DNA of 64,000 nt. It comes from Roseibaca calidilacus (GTDB lineage: Bacteria > Pseudomonadota > Alphaproteobacteria > Rhodobacterales > Rhodobacteraceae). The notes under the pieces are model-generated. The model saw nothing but the letters and a program-made list of their open reading frames with translations, made no database searches and was not told the DNA's origin. The stretch is taken from contig NZ_FBYC01000004.1 in NCBI RefSeq assembly GCF_001517585.1, positions 248,001-312,000 of the forward strand, written 5' to 3'. Both the position numbers and the translations under genes were made by a program. Below, one piece after another: positions 25,847 through 35,711 of this stretch (the stretch's first letter is position 1; each line of letters starts with the position of its first letter).

Positions 25847-25984
25847 GCGTGCCAGATGCCATCCAACTTGCGCTTTTGCAAGGCGATTTGGTCTGGAATC
25901 GCTTGACTTGAGCCGCGCAACTCGGGCCAAATTGACGCATTGCTGCACCTTAATCTGACATGATGTTTCCGGGGGGATTGTATC

Positions 25985-26404
25985 ATGCGCATCTTATTGG
26001 CGGCGCTGGCCGCGACAGGTCTTTTTGCAAGCTCTGCACTGGCCGACCGCGTGGTGGCGCGCGTCAGCATTTCCGAGCAGAAAATGTATGTCTATCGCCA
26101 TGGCACGCTATTGCATGAATGGCCGGTCTCTACGGCGCGGCCGGGCAAGATTACGCCCACTGGCCAATGGCGGCCGCAACTTTTGTCAAAGCATCACCGT
26201 TCCAGCCGCTACAACAATGCACCCATGCCCTATGCGATTTTCTATTCCGGGCATTACGCGATCCATGGCACCGATCAAGTCAGCCGCCTGGGCCATCCGG
26301 CCTCTGCCGGTTGCGTGCGGCTGGACCCGGAAAATGCCAGTTTGCTGTTCGACATGGTGCGCGAGGAAGGGATGGATCAGACCCGTGTGATCGTGGTGCG
26401 CTGA
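25985..26404 (+). CDS. L,D-transpeptidase (YkuD family)
   Basis: A small exported enzyme (139 residues) that cross-links peptidoglycan or attaches envelope proteins through meso-diaminopimelate. A Sec signal peptide ends near ALAD (residues 18-21). The YkuD domain follows, with YAIHGTD at 91-97 and SAGCVRL at 107-113; Cys110 is the nucleophile. There is no additional domain such as LysM. It stands alone between the SDR gene (divergent) and nrdR. Confidence 0.9.
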   Translation: MRILLAALAATGLFASSALADRVVARVSISEQKMYVYRHGTLLHEWPVSTARPGKITPTGQWRPQLLSKHHRSSRYNNAPMPYAIFYSGHYAIHGTDQVSRLGHPASAGCVRLDPENASLLFDMVREEGMDQTRVIVVR

Positions 26405-26521
26405 GTCCCTCATGCCACAGCCGCGCCCGCGTTATATGGTGGGTGCGATTAAGCGCTACCCAAAGCCTTGGCATTGGGTATAGTCCTTGGGGCAAGCTGA
26501 ACATAACCTCCGAGGCTGCTA

Positions 26522-26989
26522 ATGCGCTGTCCCTTTTGCGGCAATACCGACACGCAGGTAAAAGATTCCCGTCCGGCAGAGGACCATGGCGCAATCCGTC
26601 GCCGCCGCTTCTGTCCGGCCTGCGGCGGGCGCTTTACAACCTATGAACGGGTGCAATTGCGCGATCTGGTTGTCGTGAAATCGAACGGTCGGCGCGAAGC
26701 TTTCGACCGTGAGAAATTGGAACGTTCGGTGCGCATTGCCCTGCAAAAGCGCAATATTGAACATGAACGCGTGGACCAGATGATCAGCGGTATCGTGCGC
26801 CGGCTGGAAAGCCTTGGCGACAGTGACATCCCGTCCAAGCTGATCGGCGAAATCGTGATGGAAACGCTGGCGCGGATCGACACGGTTGCTTATGTGCGCT
26901 TTGCATCGGTCTACAAGAATTTCCAGGAGGCCGATGATTTCGACAAGTTCGTATCGGAATTGCGCCCCGAGGCAAAAGAGACGGAGTAA
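26522..26989 (+). CDS. nrdR: Transcriptional repressor NrdR
   Basis: NrdR senses nucleotide levels and represses ribonucleotide reductase genes. The 155-residue product has the N-terminal zinc ribbon (Cys3, Cys6, Cys31, Cys34) and an ATP-cone domain at about 49-139, including [20 protein letters not shown]. Length and order match the family closely. It precedes ribD by two bases, the common nrdR-ribD arrangement. I saw no clear NrdR box in the upstream 117 bp. Confidence 0.96.
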   Translation: MRCPFCGNTDTQVKDSRPAEDHGAIRRRRFCPACGGRFTTYERVQLRDLVVVKSNGRREAFDREKLERSVRIALQKRNIEHERVDQMISGIVRRLESLGDSDIPSKLIGEIVMETLARIDTVAYVRFASVYKNFQEADDFDKFVSELRPEAKETE

Positions 26990-26991
26990 CC

Positions 26992-28080
26992 GTGGCAAGC
27001 GCCGCTGATCGCCGCTTCATGCGGCTGGCCATCGCCCTTGGGCGGCGCGGGCTGGGGCAGGTCTGGCCCAACCCGGCGGTGGGTTGCGTGATCGTGCGCG
27101 ATGGGCGCATCCTGTCACGCGGCTGGACCGGGCCGGGCGGACGCCCCCATGCCGAAGCCGCAGCCCTTGCGCGCAACCCCGATGTGCGCGGCGCCACCGC
27201 CTATGTCAGCCTGGAGCCATGCGCCCATCATGGCCGCACCCCGCCTTGCTGCGACGCACTTGTGCGGGCTGGCGTGGCGCGGGTGGTGACGGCCCTGACC
27301 GATCCTGACCCGCGCGTGTCGGGCCGCGGCCATGCGCGCTTGCGCGCCGCAGGAATAGAGGTGGAAGAGGGTGTCGAAGCCGATGCCGCCCATGCAGCGA
27401 ATGCGGGCTTTTTGCTGCGCTTGACCCAAGAACGCCCGTTCGTCACGCTAAAGCTGGCCCTGTCGTTGGATGGGCGCATTGCCACTGCTGGCGGCGAAAG
27501 CCGGTGGATCACCGGACCAGAGGCGCGGCGCGCCGTGCATGCGCTGCGCGCCTGCCATGATGCGGTTCTGGTGGGCGGCGGGACCGCGCGGATCGATGAT
27601 CCCGATCTGACCGTGCGCGATTTGGGCGTAAGCCATCAACCCGTCCGCGTGGTGGCCAGCCACAGCCTGAACCTGAACCCCGACAGCCGTCTTGGCCGCA
27701 GCGCGCGCGACTTGCCGGTCTGGCTGCTGCACGCGGCGGGTCTGACCCCGCCAGCGCAGTGGACCGCGACCGGAGCGCGGTTGATCGGCTGCGCCACGCG
27801 GGGCGACAGCCTTGACCCGGCTGCGATGATGTCCGCCCTTGCGCAAAACGGTCTGACCCGCGTGCTATGCGAAGGCGGGGGGGCCTTGGCCGCAGGGCTG
27901 ATCGGTGCCGGGCTTGTCGATGAACTGGTGATCTTTGCCGCAGGCAAGATGATCGGTGCAGATGGCCGCGCGGGGCTGGGGCCGCTGGGCATGGCGCGCT
28001 TGGCCGAAGCGCCGCAATTCGAGCTGATGCAAGTGCAGCGGTTGGGCGCGGATCTGTGCCAGACTTGGCGGAGGCGCTGA
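26992..28080 (+). CDS. ribD: Bifunctional riboflavin biosynthesis deaminase/reductase RibD
   Basis: Carries out two successive steps of riboflavin synthesis: deamination of the pyrimidinone, then reduction of the ribosyl side chain with NADPH. In 362 residues, the N-terminal deaminase has HAE at 53-55 and the PCAHHGRTPPCC motif at 76-87 (zinc Cys77 and Cys86); the C-terminal reductase starts near 145 with RPFVTLKLALSLDGRIA. The start is GTG 26992, two bases after nrdR. ribE and ribBA do not follow here, and no FMN riboswitch was found before the gene. Confidence 0.94.
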   Translation: MASAADRRFMRLAIALGRRGLGQVWPNPAVGCVIVRDGRILSRGWTGPGGRPHAEAAALARNPDVRGATAYVSLEPCAHHGRTPPCCDALVRAGVARVVTALTDPDPRVSGRGHARLRAAGIEVEEGVEADAAHAANAGFLLRLTQERPFVTLKLALSLDGRIATAGGESRWITGPEARRAVHALRACHDAVLVGGGTARIDDPDLTVRDLGVSHQPVRVVASHSLNLNPDSRLGRSARDLPVWLLHAAGLTPPAQWTATGARLIGCATRGDSLDPAAMMSALAQNGLTRVLCEGGGALAAGLIGAGLVDELVIFAAGKMIGADGRAGLGPLGMARLAEAPQFELMQVQRLGADLCQTWRRR

Positions 28081-28205
28081 CGCGCCACGGTTTGGTTTTA
28101 AGGGGGCTTTGCCGCCGTCACGGGTGCCGCGCGACTCTCTCTCAGGATTTCTGTGCAAGGATGAAGGGGCTTGAGTTTTTTCAGGCCCGGCGGCATGTCA
28201 GATAT

Positions 28206-28658
28206 ATGGTCGGATTTCGCAGTTTCATGCCTTTGGCGTTGGAGGAAGCGCGCAAGGCCGCCGCGCGCGGCGAAGTCCCCGTAGGTGCGGTGGTGGTTGA
28301 CGCGTCGGGGCATGTGCTGGCAGCGGAGGGCAACCGCACCCGAGAGCGTCACGACCCCACGGCCCATGCCGAGATGCTGGCCATTCGCGCGGCTTGCGCG
28401 CGGTTGGGGCAGGAACGGCTGACCGGCTGCGATCTGTATGTCACGCTAGAGCCTTGTGCAATGTGCGCGCAGGCGGTGGCGCATGCGCGGATAAGGCGGC
28501 TTTATTTCGGGGCGGATGACCCTAAATCCGGGGGTGTGCTGCACGGGGCGCGGGTGTTTGCGCATGCGCAATGCCACCACGCGCCAGAGGTCTATGACGG
28601 GTTACAGGCGGCTGCCGCCAGAACGCTTCTAATATCGTTTTTTGAACAGTTACGCTGA
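28206..28658 (+). CDS. tadA: tRNA-specific adenosine deaminase TadA
   Basis: Converts adenosine 34 of tRNA-Arg(ACG) to inosine. The 150-residue product has the zinc/catalytic motif HAE at 54-56 (Glu56 as proton shuttle) and PCAMC at 83-87 (zinc Cys84 and Cys87), plus GEVPVGAVVV. I chose ATG 28206; the frame continues upstream into ribD but adds no conserved sequence, and ATG 28227 is a shorter alternative. It follows ribD by 125 bp and precedes the ceramidase gene. Confidence 0.9.
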   Translation: MVGFRSFMPLALEEARKAAARGEVPVGAVVVDASGHVLAAEGNRTRERHDPTAHAEMLAIRAACARLGQERLTGCDLYVTLEPCAMCAQAVAHARIRRLYFGADDPKSGGVLHGARVFAHAQCHHAPEVYDGLQAAAARTLLISFFEQLR

Positions 28659-28667
28659 GGCGAGGAT

Positions 28668-29321
28668 ATGTTCGAACAGGTTATAGCCTATTGTGAACGC
28701 ACCGATTTTTCCTATTGGTCAGAGCCGGTGAATGCCGTCACGAATGCAGCGTTTGTGATAGCGGCAGTCTATGTCTGGCCGCAGACGAAAGGCTTGGTTC
28801 TGGGGCGTTTGCTGGCGGTCATTCTTGGGATGATCGGCCTTGGGTCTTACTTATGGCACACGCATGCCACGGGCTGGGCGGGCTTGGCGGATGTGCTTCC
28901 GATCTTGCTATTCATCTTGGTCTATATCTTTGCGGCCACGCGGGATTTTCTGGGCGCGTCGGCCTTGGTGGCCGGGATCGTGACATTGGCCTTCTTTCCC
29001 TATGCGTTCGGCTTTCGGGCTGTGTTTGGCGGCGTCATTCCGGGGGCGAATGCGCTCTATGCCAGCGTGGCGGTGTTGATCCTGGCCTACGGGCTGTGGT
29101 TGCGCCGCAGTCCGACCGGGCGCGGCTTGATGGTTGGCGCGGCGATCTTATGTGCCTCGCTTGGGTTTCGGATGATCGATGACGCGGTTTGCGCCAGCTT
29201 TCCCATTGGCAGCCATTTCATGTGGCATATCCTGAACGGGATCATGCTGGGTTGGATGATCCTGGTCTATTGCCGCCACATGCGCGCGGCCCCGCTTGCA
29301 CCCCGCGTGCCATCTGGGTAA
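28668..29321 (+). CDS. Ceramidase/alkaline ceramidase-family membrane protein
   Basis: A 217-residue protein with about seven membrane helices. CERTDFSYWSEPVNAVTNAAF at the N-terminus is the family signature, with SYLWHTHAT near residue 60 and HFMWHILNG near residue 185 providing histidines of the zinc site seen in the CREST-type hydrolases. Eukaryotic members split ceramides; few Rhodobacterales make sphingolipids, so the substrate may be another N-acyl lipid. It begins nine bases after tadA and ends 32 bases before gatC, suggesting one transcript. Confidence 0.82.
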   Translation: MFEQVIAYCERTDFSYWSEPVNAVTNAAFVIAAVYVWPQTKGLVLGRLLAVILGMIGLGSYLWHTHATGWAGLADVLPILLFILVYIFAATRDFLGASALVAGIVTLAFFPYAFGFRAVFGGVIPGANALYASVAVLILAYGLWLRRSPTGRGLMVGAAILCASLGFRMIDDAVCASFPIGSHFMWHILNGIMLGWMILVYCRHMRAAPLAPRVPSG

Positions 29322-29353
29322 ACCCGCCCAAAACCCTGTCCTGCGGAGGGCGT

Positions 29354-29644
29354 ATGTCCGAGATTGACAATGAAACGGCGCGCAAGGTTGCGAAACTGTC
29401 GCGTATTGCGGTGCCTGAAAGCGAATTGCCTGCCTTGGCCAGTGACCTGAGCCGGATTCTGACATTCATGGAAGAATTGAACGAGGTCGATGTCGAAGGG
29501 GTCGAGCCGATGACCTCTGTCACGCCAATGCGCCTGCCACGCCGCAAGGACGGGGTGACGGACGGCGATTACCAGAACAGGATTTTGTCCAACGCGCCCG
29601 ATGCGCGCGAAGGCTTCTTTGCGGTGCCGAAGGTGGTGGAATGA
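29354..29644 (+). CDS. gatC: Asp/Glu-tRNA amidotransferase subunit GatC
   Basis: The small subunit (96 residues) of the GatCAB complex, which turns Glu-tRNA(Gln) and Asp-tRNA(Asn) into the glutamine and asparagine forms; GatC wraps and stabilises Gat[17 protein letters not shown] at the start and [20 protein letters not shown] are typical. ATG 29354, preceded by GGAGGG, is chosen; a longer frame upstream overlaps the ceramidase gene. The stop overlaps the gatA start. gatB is not next to gatCA here. Confidence 0.95.
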   Translation: MSEIDNETARKVAKLSRIAVPESELPALASDLSRILTFMEELNEVDVEGVEPMTSVTPMRLPRRKDGVTDGDYQNRILSNAPDAREGFFAVPKVVE

Positions 29645-31122
29645 GCGATCTGAACAAGCTGACGCTGGCTGAAGCGCGCGACCGTCTGCGCACAGGCGAT
29701 GTGACATCTGTGGCACTGACCGAAGCCTGCCTTGGCGCGATTGACGCCGCCGGGGCGCTAAACGCTTTCGTGCATAACACGCCCGATCTGGCGCTGGACC
29801 GCGCGCGCGCCGCCGACGCGCGCTTGGCCCAAGGTGATGCGCCCGCCATGTGCGGCCTTCCTATCGGGATCAAAGACCTGTTCTGCACCGAGGGTGTCGC
29901 GTCGCAAGCGGCCAGCCGCATTCTGGACGGTTTTCGCCCCGAATACGAATCCACCGTCAGCGCCAAGTTGCGCGATGCAGGTGCCGTTATGCTGGGCAAG
30001 CTGAACATGGACGAATTCGCCATGGGGTCCAGCAATGAAACCAGCGTTTACGGCAATGCGGTGAACCCGTGGAAAGTGGACGACCGCGATCTGACACCGG
30101 GCGGGTCGTCGGGCGGTTCTGCGGCGGCGGTGGCAGCGGATCTGTGTTTGGCGGCAACCGGCACCGATACGGGCGGCTCTATCCGCCAGCCCGCAGCATT
30201 TACAGGCACCGTGGGGATAAAGCCCACGTATGGGCGGTGCTCGCGTTGGGGGATTGTGGCCTTTGCGTCTAGTCTGGACCAAGCCGGGCCGATGACCAAA
30301 ACCGCGCGCGACGCTGCCATTATGCTTGAAGCAATGTGCGGGCATGACCCGAAGGATTCCACCAGCGCCGATCTGCCAGTGCCGAATTTCGAGGCGATGC
30401 TGACCGGCGATATCCGTGGCAAGACCATCGGCATACCGCGGGAATACCGCATTGACGGGATGCCTGCGGAAATTGCAGCACTCTGGGACAAGGGCGCAGA
30501 TATGCTGCGCGATGCGGGTGCTAAAGTGGTCGATATCAGCCTGCCGCATACCAAATATGCGCTGCCGGCCTATTATGTCATCGCCCCGGCGGAAGCGTCG
30601 TCGAACTTGGCGCGGTATGACGGGGTGCGCTATGGCCACCGCGCCAGCTTGGCAGCGGGCGATGGCATTACAGAAATGTATGAAAAAACCCGCGCAGAGG
30701 GCTTTGGCCCAGAGGTGCAGCGCCGCGTTATGATCGGCACCTATGTGTTGTCGGCGGGCTTTTATGACGCGTATTACAACCGCGCGCGCAAGGTTCGCAC
30801 GCTTATCAAGCGCGATTTCGAGACGGTCTTCGCCGATGGGGTTGACGCGATCTTGACACCGGCCACGCCCTCTGCGGCCTTTGGCTTGGGCGAAATGGCC
30901 AATGCGGACCCGGTTCAGATGTATCTGAACGACGTGTTCACCGTGACCGTGAACCTGGCTGGACTGCCGGGGGTATCGGTGCCGGCCGGGTTGGACAGCG
31001 CTGGTTTGCCCTTGGGCCTGCAACTGATTGGCCGCCCTTGGGAAGAGGGCGATTTGCTGAACACGGCCCATGTGCTGGAACAGGCGGCAGGCTTTGTGGC
31101 CAAACCCGCGAAATGGTGGTAA
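29641..31122 (+). CDS. gatA: Asp/Glu-tRNA amidotransferase subunit GatA
   Basis: The glutaminase subunit of GatCAB, an amidase-signature enzyme of 493 residues that frees ammonia from glutamine. The catalytic triad is visible: Lys78 in LPIGIKDLF, Ser156 in the GGSSGGS stretch and the nucleophile Ser180 in [11 protein letters not shown]. It overlaps gatC by four bases. A hairpin with a short T run follows the stop. Confidence 0.96.
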   Translation: MSDLNKLTLAEARDRLRTGDVTSVALTEACLGAIDAAGALNAFVHNTPDLALDRARAADARLAQGDAPAMCGLPIGIKDLFCTEGVASQAASRILDGFRPEYESTVSAKLRDAGAVMLGKLNMDEFAMGSSNETSVYGNAVNPWKVDDRDLTPGGSSGGSAAAVAADLCLAATGTDTGGSIRQPAAFTGTVGIKPTYGRCSRWGIVAFASSLDQAGPMTKTARDAAIMLEAMCGHDPKDSTSADLPVPNFEAMLTGDIRGKTIGIPREYRIDGMPAEIAALWDKGADMLRDAGAKVVDISLPHTKYALPAYYVIAPAEASSNLARYDGVRYGHRASLAAGDGITEMYEKTRAEGFGPEVQRRVMIGTYVLSAGFYDAYYNRARKVRTLIKRDFETVFADGVDAILTPATPSAAFGLGEMANADPVQMYLNDVFTVTVNLAGLPGVSVPAGLDSAGLPLGLQLIGRPWEEGDLLNTAHVLEQAAGFVAKPAKWW

Positions 31123-31123
31123 T

Positions 31124-31153
31124 CTCTCGAAAATTATCGAGCTTCGAGAGTTT
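31124..31153 (+). terminator. Hairpin after gatA, possible weak terminator
   Basis: CTCTCGAA / TTCGAGAG (8 bp, 11-base loop) followed by TTT, lying between the gatA stop and the next start. The T run is short, so it may attenuate rather than stop transcription. Confidence 0.5.
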
Positions 31154-31157
31154 CCCC

Positions 31158-31940
31158 ATGCGTGTGTCCATCGCTCTAGCCGCCCTCGTTTTGGTGTCGG
31201 CCTGCACATCTTCTGCGCCTTATTCGAATGTGATCGACACTGCTGGCGGCGGTGTGGGCTTTAGCGACTACGCGCAATACATGCGTGCGCAGGAAGAATT
31301 GTCGCGCATCCGCCGCGCAGAAGCGACCACCGCGCGCGGCCAGTCGCGCCCGTTTTCGCAGGCCGCGCCCACCGGGTTCCAGCCGCAAGGGTCTGAAACG
31401 GCGCAATCGCAGGTGCCGCCGCAATCCGCGCTTGGCCAGCCGGTCGCCACGACGGTGTTGCAACCTCAGACCGTGGCACAACAGCCCCCGGCCCAGAGTT
31501 TCGGGACAGGGCAGGCGGTTGCCGCGGCCCCGACCCCGGCTCCGGCCCCACAAGGGGTCAGCACCCAAAGCTTCGAGGCGCAGCCCTTCGGCACGCCGAC
31601 CCAGAACCGGGTTGTTCGCCGCGATTTCGTCCCTCAGGTGCGCGTGACGGCGGCAGAGGCGCCGGCCGCCAGCGGGCCGAACCTGTTTGTCTACGCGCTC
31701 TCGACACGGCATGCTGTTGGCGATGTGCGCTATACCCGTCGCCACCCACTGCGTTGGCGGCGTTGGGAAGCGGCCTGTGCGCAATACCCGCATCAGGATC
31801 TGGCGCAGGAAGCGTTCCTTGCCGCAGGCGGACCTGAAAAAGACCCCGAACATATGGACCCGGATGGTGATGGCTATGCCTGCTGGTGGGACCCGGCACC
31901 GTTCCGGCAAGCTGCGTCAACCGTGAAGGCGCGCGAATAA
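31158..31940 (+). CDS. Lipoprotein with Pro/Gln-rich linker and Excalibur-like C-terminus
   Basis: A 260-residue exported protein. The lipobox LVSAC places the modified cysteine at residue 16. Residues about 50-170 are a low-complexity linker rich in Gln, Pro and Ala. The C-terminal part is compact: NLFVYALSTRHAVGDVRY, then an Arg/Trp-rich stretch and DPDGDGYACWWDP, which resembles the DGDG-x-x-C calcium loop of Excalibur domains. It may be an envelope anchor reaching through the periplasm. ATG 31158 is chosen; a longer frame would start inside gatA. An amidase gene follows at once. Confidence 0.75.
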   Translation: MRVSIALAALVLVSACTSSAPYSNVIDTAGGGVGFSDYAQYMRAQEELSRIRRAEATTARGQSRPFSQAAPTGFQPQGSETAQSQVPPQSALGQPVATTVLQPQTVAQQPPAQSFGTGQAVAAAPTPAPAPQGVSTQSFEAQPFGTPTQNRVVRRDFVPQVRVTAAEAPAASGPNLFVYALSTRHAVGDVRYTRRHPLRWRRWEAACAQYPHQDLAQEAFLAAGGPEKDPEHMDPDGDGYACWWDPAPFRQAASTVKARE

Positions 31941-31941
31941 G

Positions 31942-32604
31942 GTGATCTGGCATCCCTCGCCAAATTACGGGCCGCGACGCGATGGGCTGCGCCCGCATAT
32001 GGTCGTTTTGCATTATACCGCGATGGGCTGTGCACAAGAGGCACTTGATCGCCTGTGCGATCCGGGTGCCGAAGTCTCGGCGCATTACCTGATTGACCGG
32101 TGCGGCACCTGCTACCAGATGGTCGCAGAGGATATGCGCGCATGGCATGCCGGGGCAGGGGCTTGGGCTGGACTGCTGGATATCAATTCACGCTCTATTG
32201 GGGTGGAATTGGTCAATACCGGGGCAGAACCCTTTCCGTTCCCGCAGATGTGTGCCTTGGCCGCGCTGCTGCGCGACGTGCTGGCGCGATGGGCAATTGC
32301 GCCGGTGAATGTGATCGGCCATTCGGACATGGCACCCGACCGCAAGGCAGACCCCGGCCCGCGTTTCGATTGGCGCGCTTTGGCGCGATCAGGAGTCGCG
32401 GTCTGGCCCGACGGCGCGGCAGAGGGCAGCGATCTCGACACTAGCCTGACCTGTATCGGCTATCCGCCGGCGCAGACGGTGACGCGGCTTGCTGCCTTTC
32501 GCGCGCGGTTCAGGCCGGAAGGGCGTGGGCCCGTTACGGACGCAGATGCACGGCGGGCAGCCTATGTGGCATCAGCCTTTGAAAGGCTGCGCTGCCGCAG
32601 TTAG
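31942..32604 (+). CDS. N-acetylmuramoyl-L-alanine amidase (AmiD type)
   Basis: A 220-residue zinc amidase of the amidase_2 family that cuts between MurNAc and the peptide stem. The zinc ligands are visible: His24 (MVVLHYTAM), His127 (VIGHSDMAP) and Asp137 (RKADPGP), with Glu89 and Lys135 as catalytic candidates. No signal peptide is seen, so it could act on recycled anhydro-muropeptides in the cytoplasm, like AmpD, rather than on the wall itself. The GTG start lies one base after the lipoprotein stop. It is convergent with the DUF2244 gene, overlapping by four bases. Confidence 0.85.
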   Translation: MIWHPSPNYGPRRDGLRPHMVVLHYTAMGCAQEALDRLCDPGAEVSAHYLIDRCGTCYQMVAEDMRAWHAGAGAWAGLLDINSRSIGVELVNTGAEPFPFPQMCALAALLRDVLARWAIAPVNVIGHSDMAPDRKADPGPRFDWRALARSGVAVWPDGAAEGSDLDTSLTCIGYPPAQTVTRLAAFRARFRPEGRGPVTDADARRAAYVASAFERLRCRS

Positions 32605-33137
32605 CGCAGGTGGCGCAAGGCCCGTGACAATTCGTCATGCAAGGCCACACGTTCTTCCGGGCTAAGAAACGCACCCAGTTCGACCGCGCGCCCACCCCCA
32701 TCCAGCGTCAGGTAGTTTTCAACCGGACCGCCCTTTTCCAAAAGTGACAGCCGCACCCAATAGGGATTGGCTTGCCAATGCTGTTCAGGTTTGCGCGGGT
32801 TGGTGCGCGTGATTGCTATCATGTCGCGGGTCAGGCGCAGTTCTTCGCGTAGGCTTAGGCGTTCGCGCCCGTTGCGTTGCAGCGCATACCACAAGCCCCA
32901 AAGCGCCAGCCCGGCAAAAGGGATCAGCCCCCATAGCACCGGCGTTCCCAGCACCCCGATCAGCGGCAGCGCCAGAAGCCCCGCGCATAGCCCGATGATG
33001 GCAACAAAGCCTTCGGCCCCCATGGACAGATGCGGCGACAGCACCAGCAGATATTCCGCCCCATCCGATTGCGCCACGGCAAAGGCCCCGGGCGGGGTGC
33101 CCGAGGCCTTTGGGGATATCGTCCAGAATGCTGGCAT
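32601..33137 (-). CDS. DUF2244 membrane protein
   Basis: A 178-residue protein with two closely spaced membrane helices (about 43-84), a positively charged segment, and a C-terminal soluble domain with WVRLSLLEKGGPVENYLTL and VELGAFLSPEERVALHDEL. This matches DUF2244, a family found mainly in alphaproteobacteria and often near cytochrome oxidase genes. Here it follows ctaD by 12 bp on the same strand, so a role in oxidase assembly or membrane energetics is possible but unproven. Confidence 0.8.
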   Translation of the reverse strand: MPAFWTISPKASGTPPGAFAVAQSDGAEYLLVLSPHLSMGAEGFVAIIGLCAGLLALPLIGVLGTPVLWGLIPFAGLALWGLWYALQRNGRERLSLREELRLTRDMIAITRTNPRKPEQHWQANPYWVRLSLLEKGGPVENYLTLDGGGRAVELGAFLSPEERVALHDELSRALRHLR

Positions 33138-33149
33138 GGTCAGGCAAGC

Positions 33150-34817
33150 TTAATGGGCGGCTTGCTTGTCCCAGTCCTCGCGCTTGGGCAGCTGCTCGAA
33201 CGTATGCTCGGGCGGCGGCGAGGGCAGGGTCCATTCCAGCGTGTCGGCGTGTTCGTTCCAGTAGTTGTTCTGGGTCACGCGGGCCCCGCGCGTCAGGGTG
33301 TAGAAAATGACCCCAATGAAGAACAGGAAGGACCCGAAGCTGATGAACGCCCCGATCGAGCTGACATAGTTCCAAAGCGCAAAGGCTTCGGGGTAGTCAA
33401 TGTAGCGGCGCGGCATGCCCTGACGGCCCAAGAAGTGCTGCGGGAAGAAGGTCAGGTTGGCGCCGATGAACATCAGCCAGAAATGGGTTTTGCCGGCCCA
33501 TTCCGGGTATTGGCGGCCCGACATCTTGCCGATCCAGAAATAGATCCCCGCGAACAGCGCAAAGACAGCGCCCAGCGACATCACATAGTGGAAATGCGCC
33601 ACCACATAGTAAGTGTCGTGATAGACCCGGTCGATGGGTGCCTGCGACAGCACCACGCCGGTCACACCGCCCACGGTGAACAGGAACAGGAAGCCGAAGG
33701 CCCAGAGCATCGGGGTTTCAAAGCTGACAGAGCCTTTCCACATGGTCGCGATCCAAGAGAAGATCTTGATCCCCGTGGGCACCGCGATCGTCATCGTGGC
33801 CAGCATGAAATAGGTCTGCTGGGTCAGCGACATGCCGACCGTATACATGTGGTGCGCCCAGACGATGAAGCCCAGAACACCGATGGCGATCATGGCCCAG
33901 ACCATCGGCATGTAGCCAAAGACCGGCTTGCGCGAGAAGGTTGCGATCACATGGCTGATAATACCGAAGCCGGGCAGGATGATGATATACACTTCCGGAT
34001 GACCGAAGAACCACAAGATGTGTTGATACAGCACCGGGTCGCCGCCGCCCGACGGGTCGAAAAAGGCGGTGCCGAAGTTCCGGTCGGTCAGCAGCATCGT
34101 GATAGCCCCTGCCAGAACCGGCAGCGCCAGAAGGATCATCCATGCGGTGATGAAGATCGACCATGCAAACAGCGGCACTTTGAACAGGGTCATCCCCGGC
34201 GCACGCATGTTCAGGAAGGTGGTGATGATGTTGATCGCGCCAAGGATGGAGGACGCGCCCGACACATGGACCGCGAAAATCGCAAGGTCCATCGAATAGC
34301 CTGCTTCGTTGGTCGAAAGCGGCGGATAAAGAACCCAACCCACGCCAGAACCAAGCTGGCCATTGCCACCGGGCGACAGGACCGAGGCCACAGCCAGCGC
34401 AGAGCCCGCCACGAACAGCCAGTAGGACAGGTTGTTCAGGCGCGGAAATGCCATGTCCGGCGCGCCGATCTGCAAGGGCATGAAATAGTTGCCAAAGCCC
34501 CCGAACAGCGCCGGGATCAGCACGAAGAACATCATCAGGATACCATGCGCCGTGATCAGCACGTTCCAGATATGCCCGTTCGGCGTGCAATCTTCCTGTG
34601 CGATTAGGCTGGCGCCTTCCATGCACATGTATTGCACGCCCGGTTCCATCAGTTCCATGCGCATGTAGACCGTGAAGGCTACCGCGATGAACCCGACAAT
34701 CCCGGAGGTGAACAGGTAAAGGATACCGATATCCTTGTGGTTGGTGGACATGAACCAACGGGTAAAGAACGAGCGGTTGTCCTCGTGCCCGTGGTCATGG
34801 GTGGCTGCGTCGGCCAT
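33150..34817 (-). CDS. ctaD: Cytochrome c oxidase subunit I (aa3 type)
   Basis: The catalytic, proton-pumping subunit of aa3 cytochrome c oxidase, with heme a, heme a3 and CuB. The 555-residue protein has 12 membrane helices; [19 protein letters not shown] opens the core, [17 protein letters not shown] carries the cross-linked His-Tyr of the CuB site, and [18 protein letters not shown] carries heme ligands. The other subunit genes are elsewhere; an isolated ctaD is usual in Rhodobacter and Paracoccus. A perfect FNR-type site lies 180 bp upstream, hinting at oxygen-dependent control. Confidence 0.97.
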   Translation of the reverse strand: MADAATHDHGHEDNRSFFTRWFMSTNHKDIGILYLFTSGIVGFIAVAFTVYMRMELMEPGVQYMCMEGASLIAQEDCTPNGHIWNVLITAHGILMMFFVLIPALFGGFGNYFMPLQIGAPDMAFPRLNNLSYWLFVAGSALAVASVLSPGGNGQLGSGVGWVLYPPLSTNEAGYSMDLAIFAVHVSGASSILGAINIITTFLNMRAPGMTLFKVPLFAWSIFITAWMILLALPVLAGAITMLLTDRNFGTAFFDPSGGGDPVLYQHILWFFGHPEVYIIILPGFGIISHVIATFSRKPVFGYMPMVWAMIAIGVLGFIVWAHHMYTVGMSLTQQTYFMLATMTIAVPTGIKIFSWIATMWKGSVSFETPMLWAFGFLFLFTVGGVTGVVLSQAPIDRVYHDTYYVVAHFHYVMSLGAVFALFAGIYFWIGKMSGRQYPEWAGKTHFWLMFIGANLTFFPQHFLGRQGMPRRYIDYPEAFALWNYVSSIGAFISFGSFLFFIGVIFYTLTRGARVTQNNYWNEHADTLEWTLPSPPPEHTFEQLPKREDWDKQAAH

Positions 34818-34996
34818 TGGCTACTCCAGTTCCCGTTTCCTGCCGCGCTTTTTGGCGGCTCGTTTCAGGTGCACCCGGCGAAAGCCGCGCGCCCGATTCC
34901 CTTCCATGCAGCCTAAACGGCATGGCACGGCATACTATGCTTTTAGAATGTCTGTTTTCGTGTGGCAACGAACGAAGTGACGCATATTCAATTTTT

Positions 34997-35010
34997 TTGA
35001 TCTACATCAA
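34997..35010. promoter_or_regulatory. Perfect FNR/FnrL-type site upstream of ctaD
   Basis: TTGATCTACATCAA is a perfect TTGAT-N4-ATCAA palindrome. It lies in the ctaD-lipB gap, 180 bp before the ctaD start and 47 bp past the lipB stop, so it is better placed to act on ctaD than on lipB. The consensus match is seen directly; binding by FnrL and the direction of the effect are inference. Confidence 0.7.
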
Positions 35011-35056
35011 GGCACCTGCCTGCCGCGGTGCAGCACAGGGCCGGTCTTTGGTCGAA

Positions 35057-35707
35057 TCAGGGGTGGAACGTGGCGTTGAAACTGCGCTTCAAGGCGCTGT
35101 CCAGATCATCCATTGTGACCGGCAAACCCATATCGACAAGGCTGGTCACGCCATGCCCGCGAATGCCGCAAGGCACGATGCCGTCAAAATGCGACAGGTC
35201 CGGTTCCACGTTGATTGAAAGGCCATGAAAGCTGACCCAACGCCGCAGGCGAATGCCAATCGCGGCGATCTTGTCGTCGCGCGGGCTGCCATCGGGCAGG
35301 GGGGCCTTGTCGGGCCGTTCTATCCACACGCCCACTCGGCCGGGGCGAATATGGCCGGTCAGACCGAATTCGGCCAAGGTGGCGATGACCCACGCCTCTA
35401 GGTCGCGCACGAAGCAGCGCACGTCGCGCCCGCGCTTGCCCACGTCCAGCATGACATAGACCACCCGCTGACCGGGGCCGTGATAAGTGTATTGCCCGCC
35501 GCGTTTGGACGGGTAGACCGGGAAGCGGTCAGCTTGCGTCAGATCCTCGGGCTTGGCGCTGGTCCCGGCGGTGTAAAGCGGGGGGTGTTCGACCAGCCAG
35601 ATGCATTCCGCGGCTTCGCCACGGGCGATGGCTTCGGCGCGGTCCTCCATGAAGGCGCAGGCGTCGGCGTAGTCGGTCAGCCCGTCCGATGTGATCCAGT
35701 CCACCAT
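35057..35707 (-). CDS. lipB: Octanoyl-ACP:protein N-octanoyltransferase LipB
   Basis: Moves octanoyl from acyl carrier protein to the lipoyl domains of dehydrogenase complexes, the first step of lipoate synthesis. The 216-residue product contains [12 protein letters not shown] at 69-80, the catalytic Lys146 in [10 protein letters not shown] and the Cys180 nucleophile in [13 protein letters not shown]. Length is normal. It follows the LytTR gene on the same strand with a five-base gap, and is separated from ctaD by 239 bp. lipA is not nearby. Confidence 0.94.
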   Translation of the reverse strand: MVDWITSDGLTDYADACAFMEDRAEAIARGEAAECIWLVEHPPLYTAGTSAKPEDLTQADRFPVYPSKRGGQYTYHGPGQRVVYVMLDVGKRGRDVRCFVRDLEAWVIATLAEFGLTGHIRPGRVGVWIERPDKAPLPDGSPRDDKIAAIGIRLRRWVSFHGLSINVEPDLSHFDGIVPCGIRGHGVTSLVDMGLPVTMDDLDSALKRSFNATFHP

Positions 35708-35711
35708 TGCG

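Noticed and set aside
28081-28205. Possible FMN riboswitch around ribD/tadA
   Set aside because: The conserved RFN-element blocks are not present in this gap or before ribD.
33030-34607. 525-residue plus-strand frame opposite ctaD
   Set aside because: An antisense shadow with extreme His/Arg/Gln content; ctaD is unambiguous.
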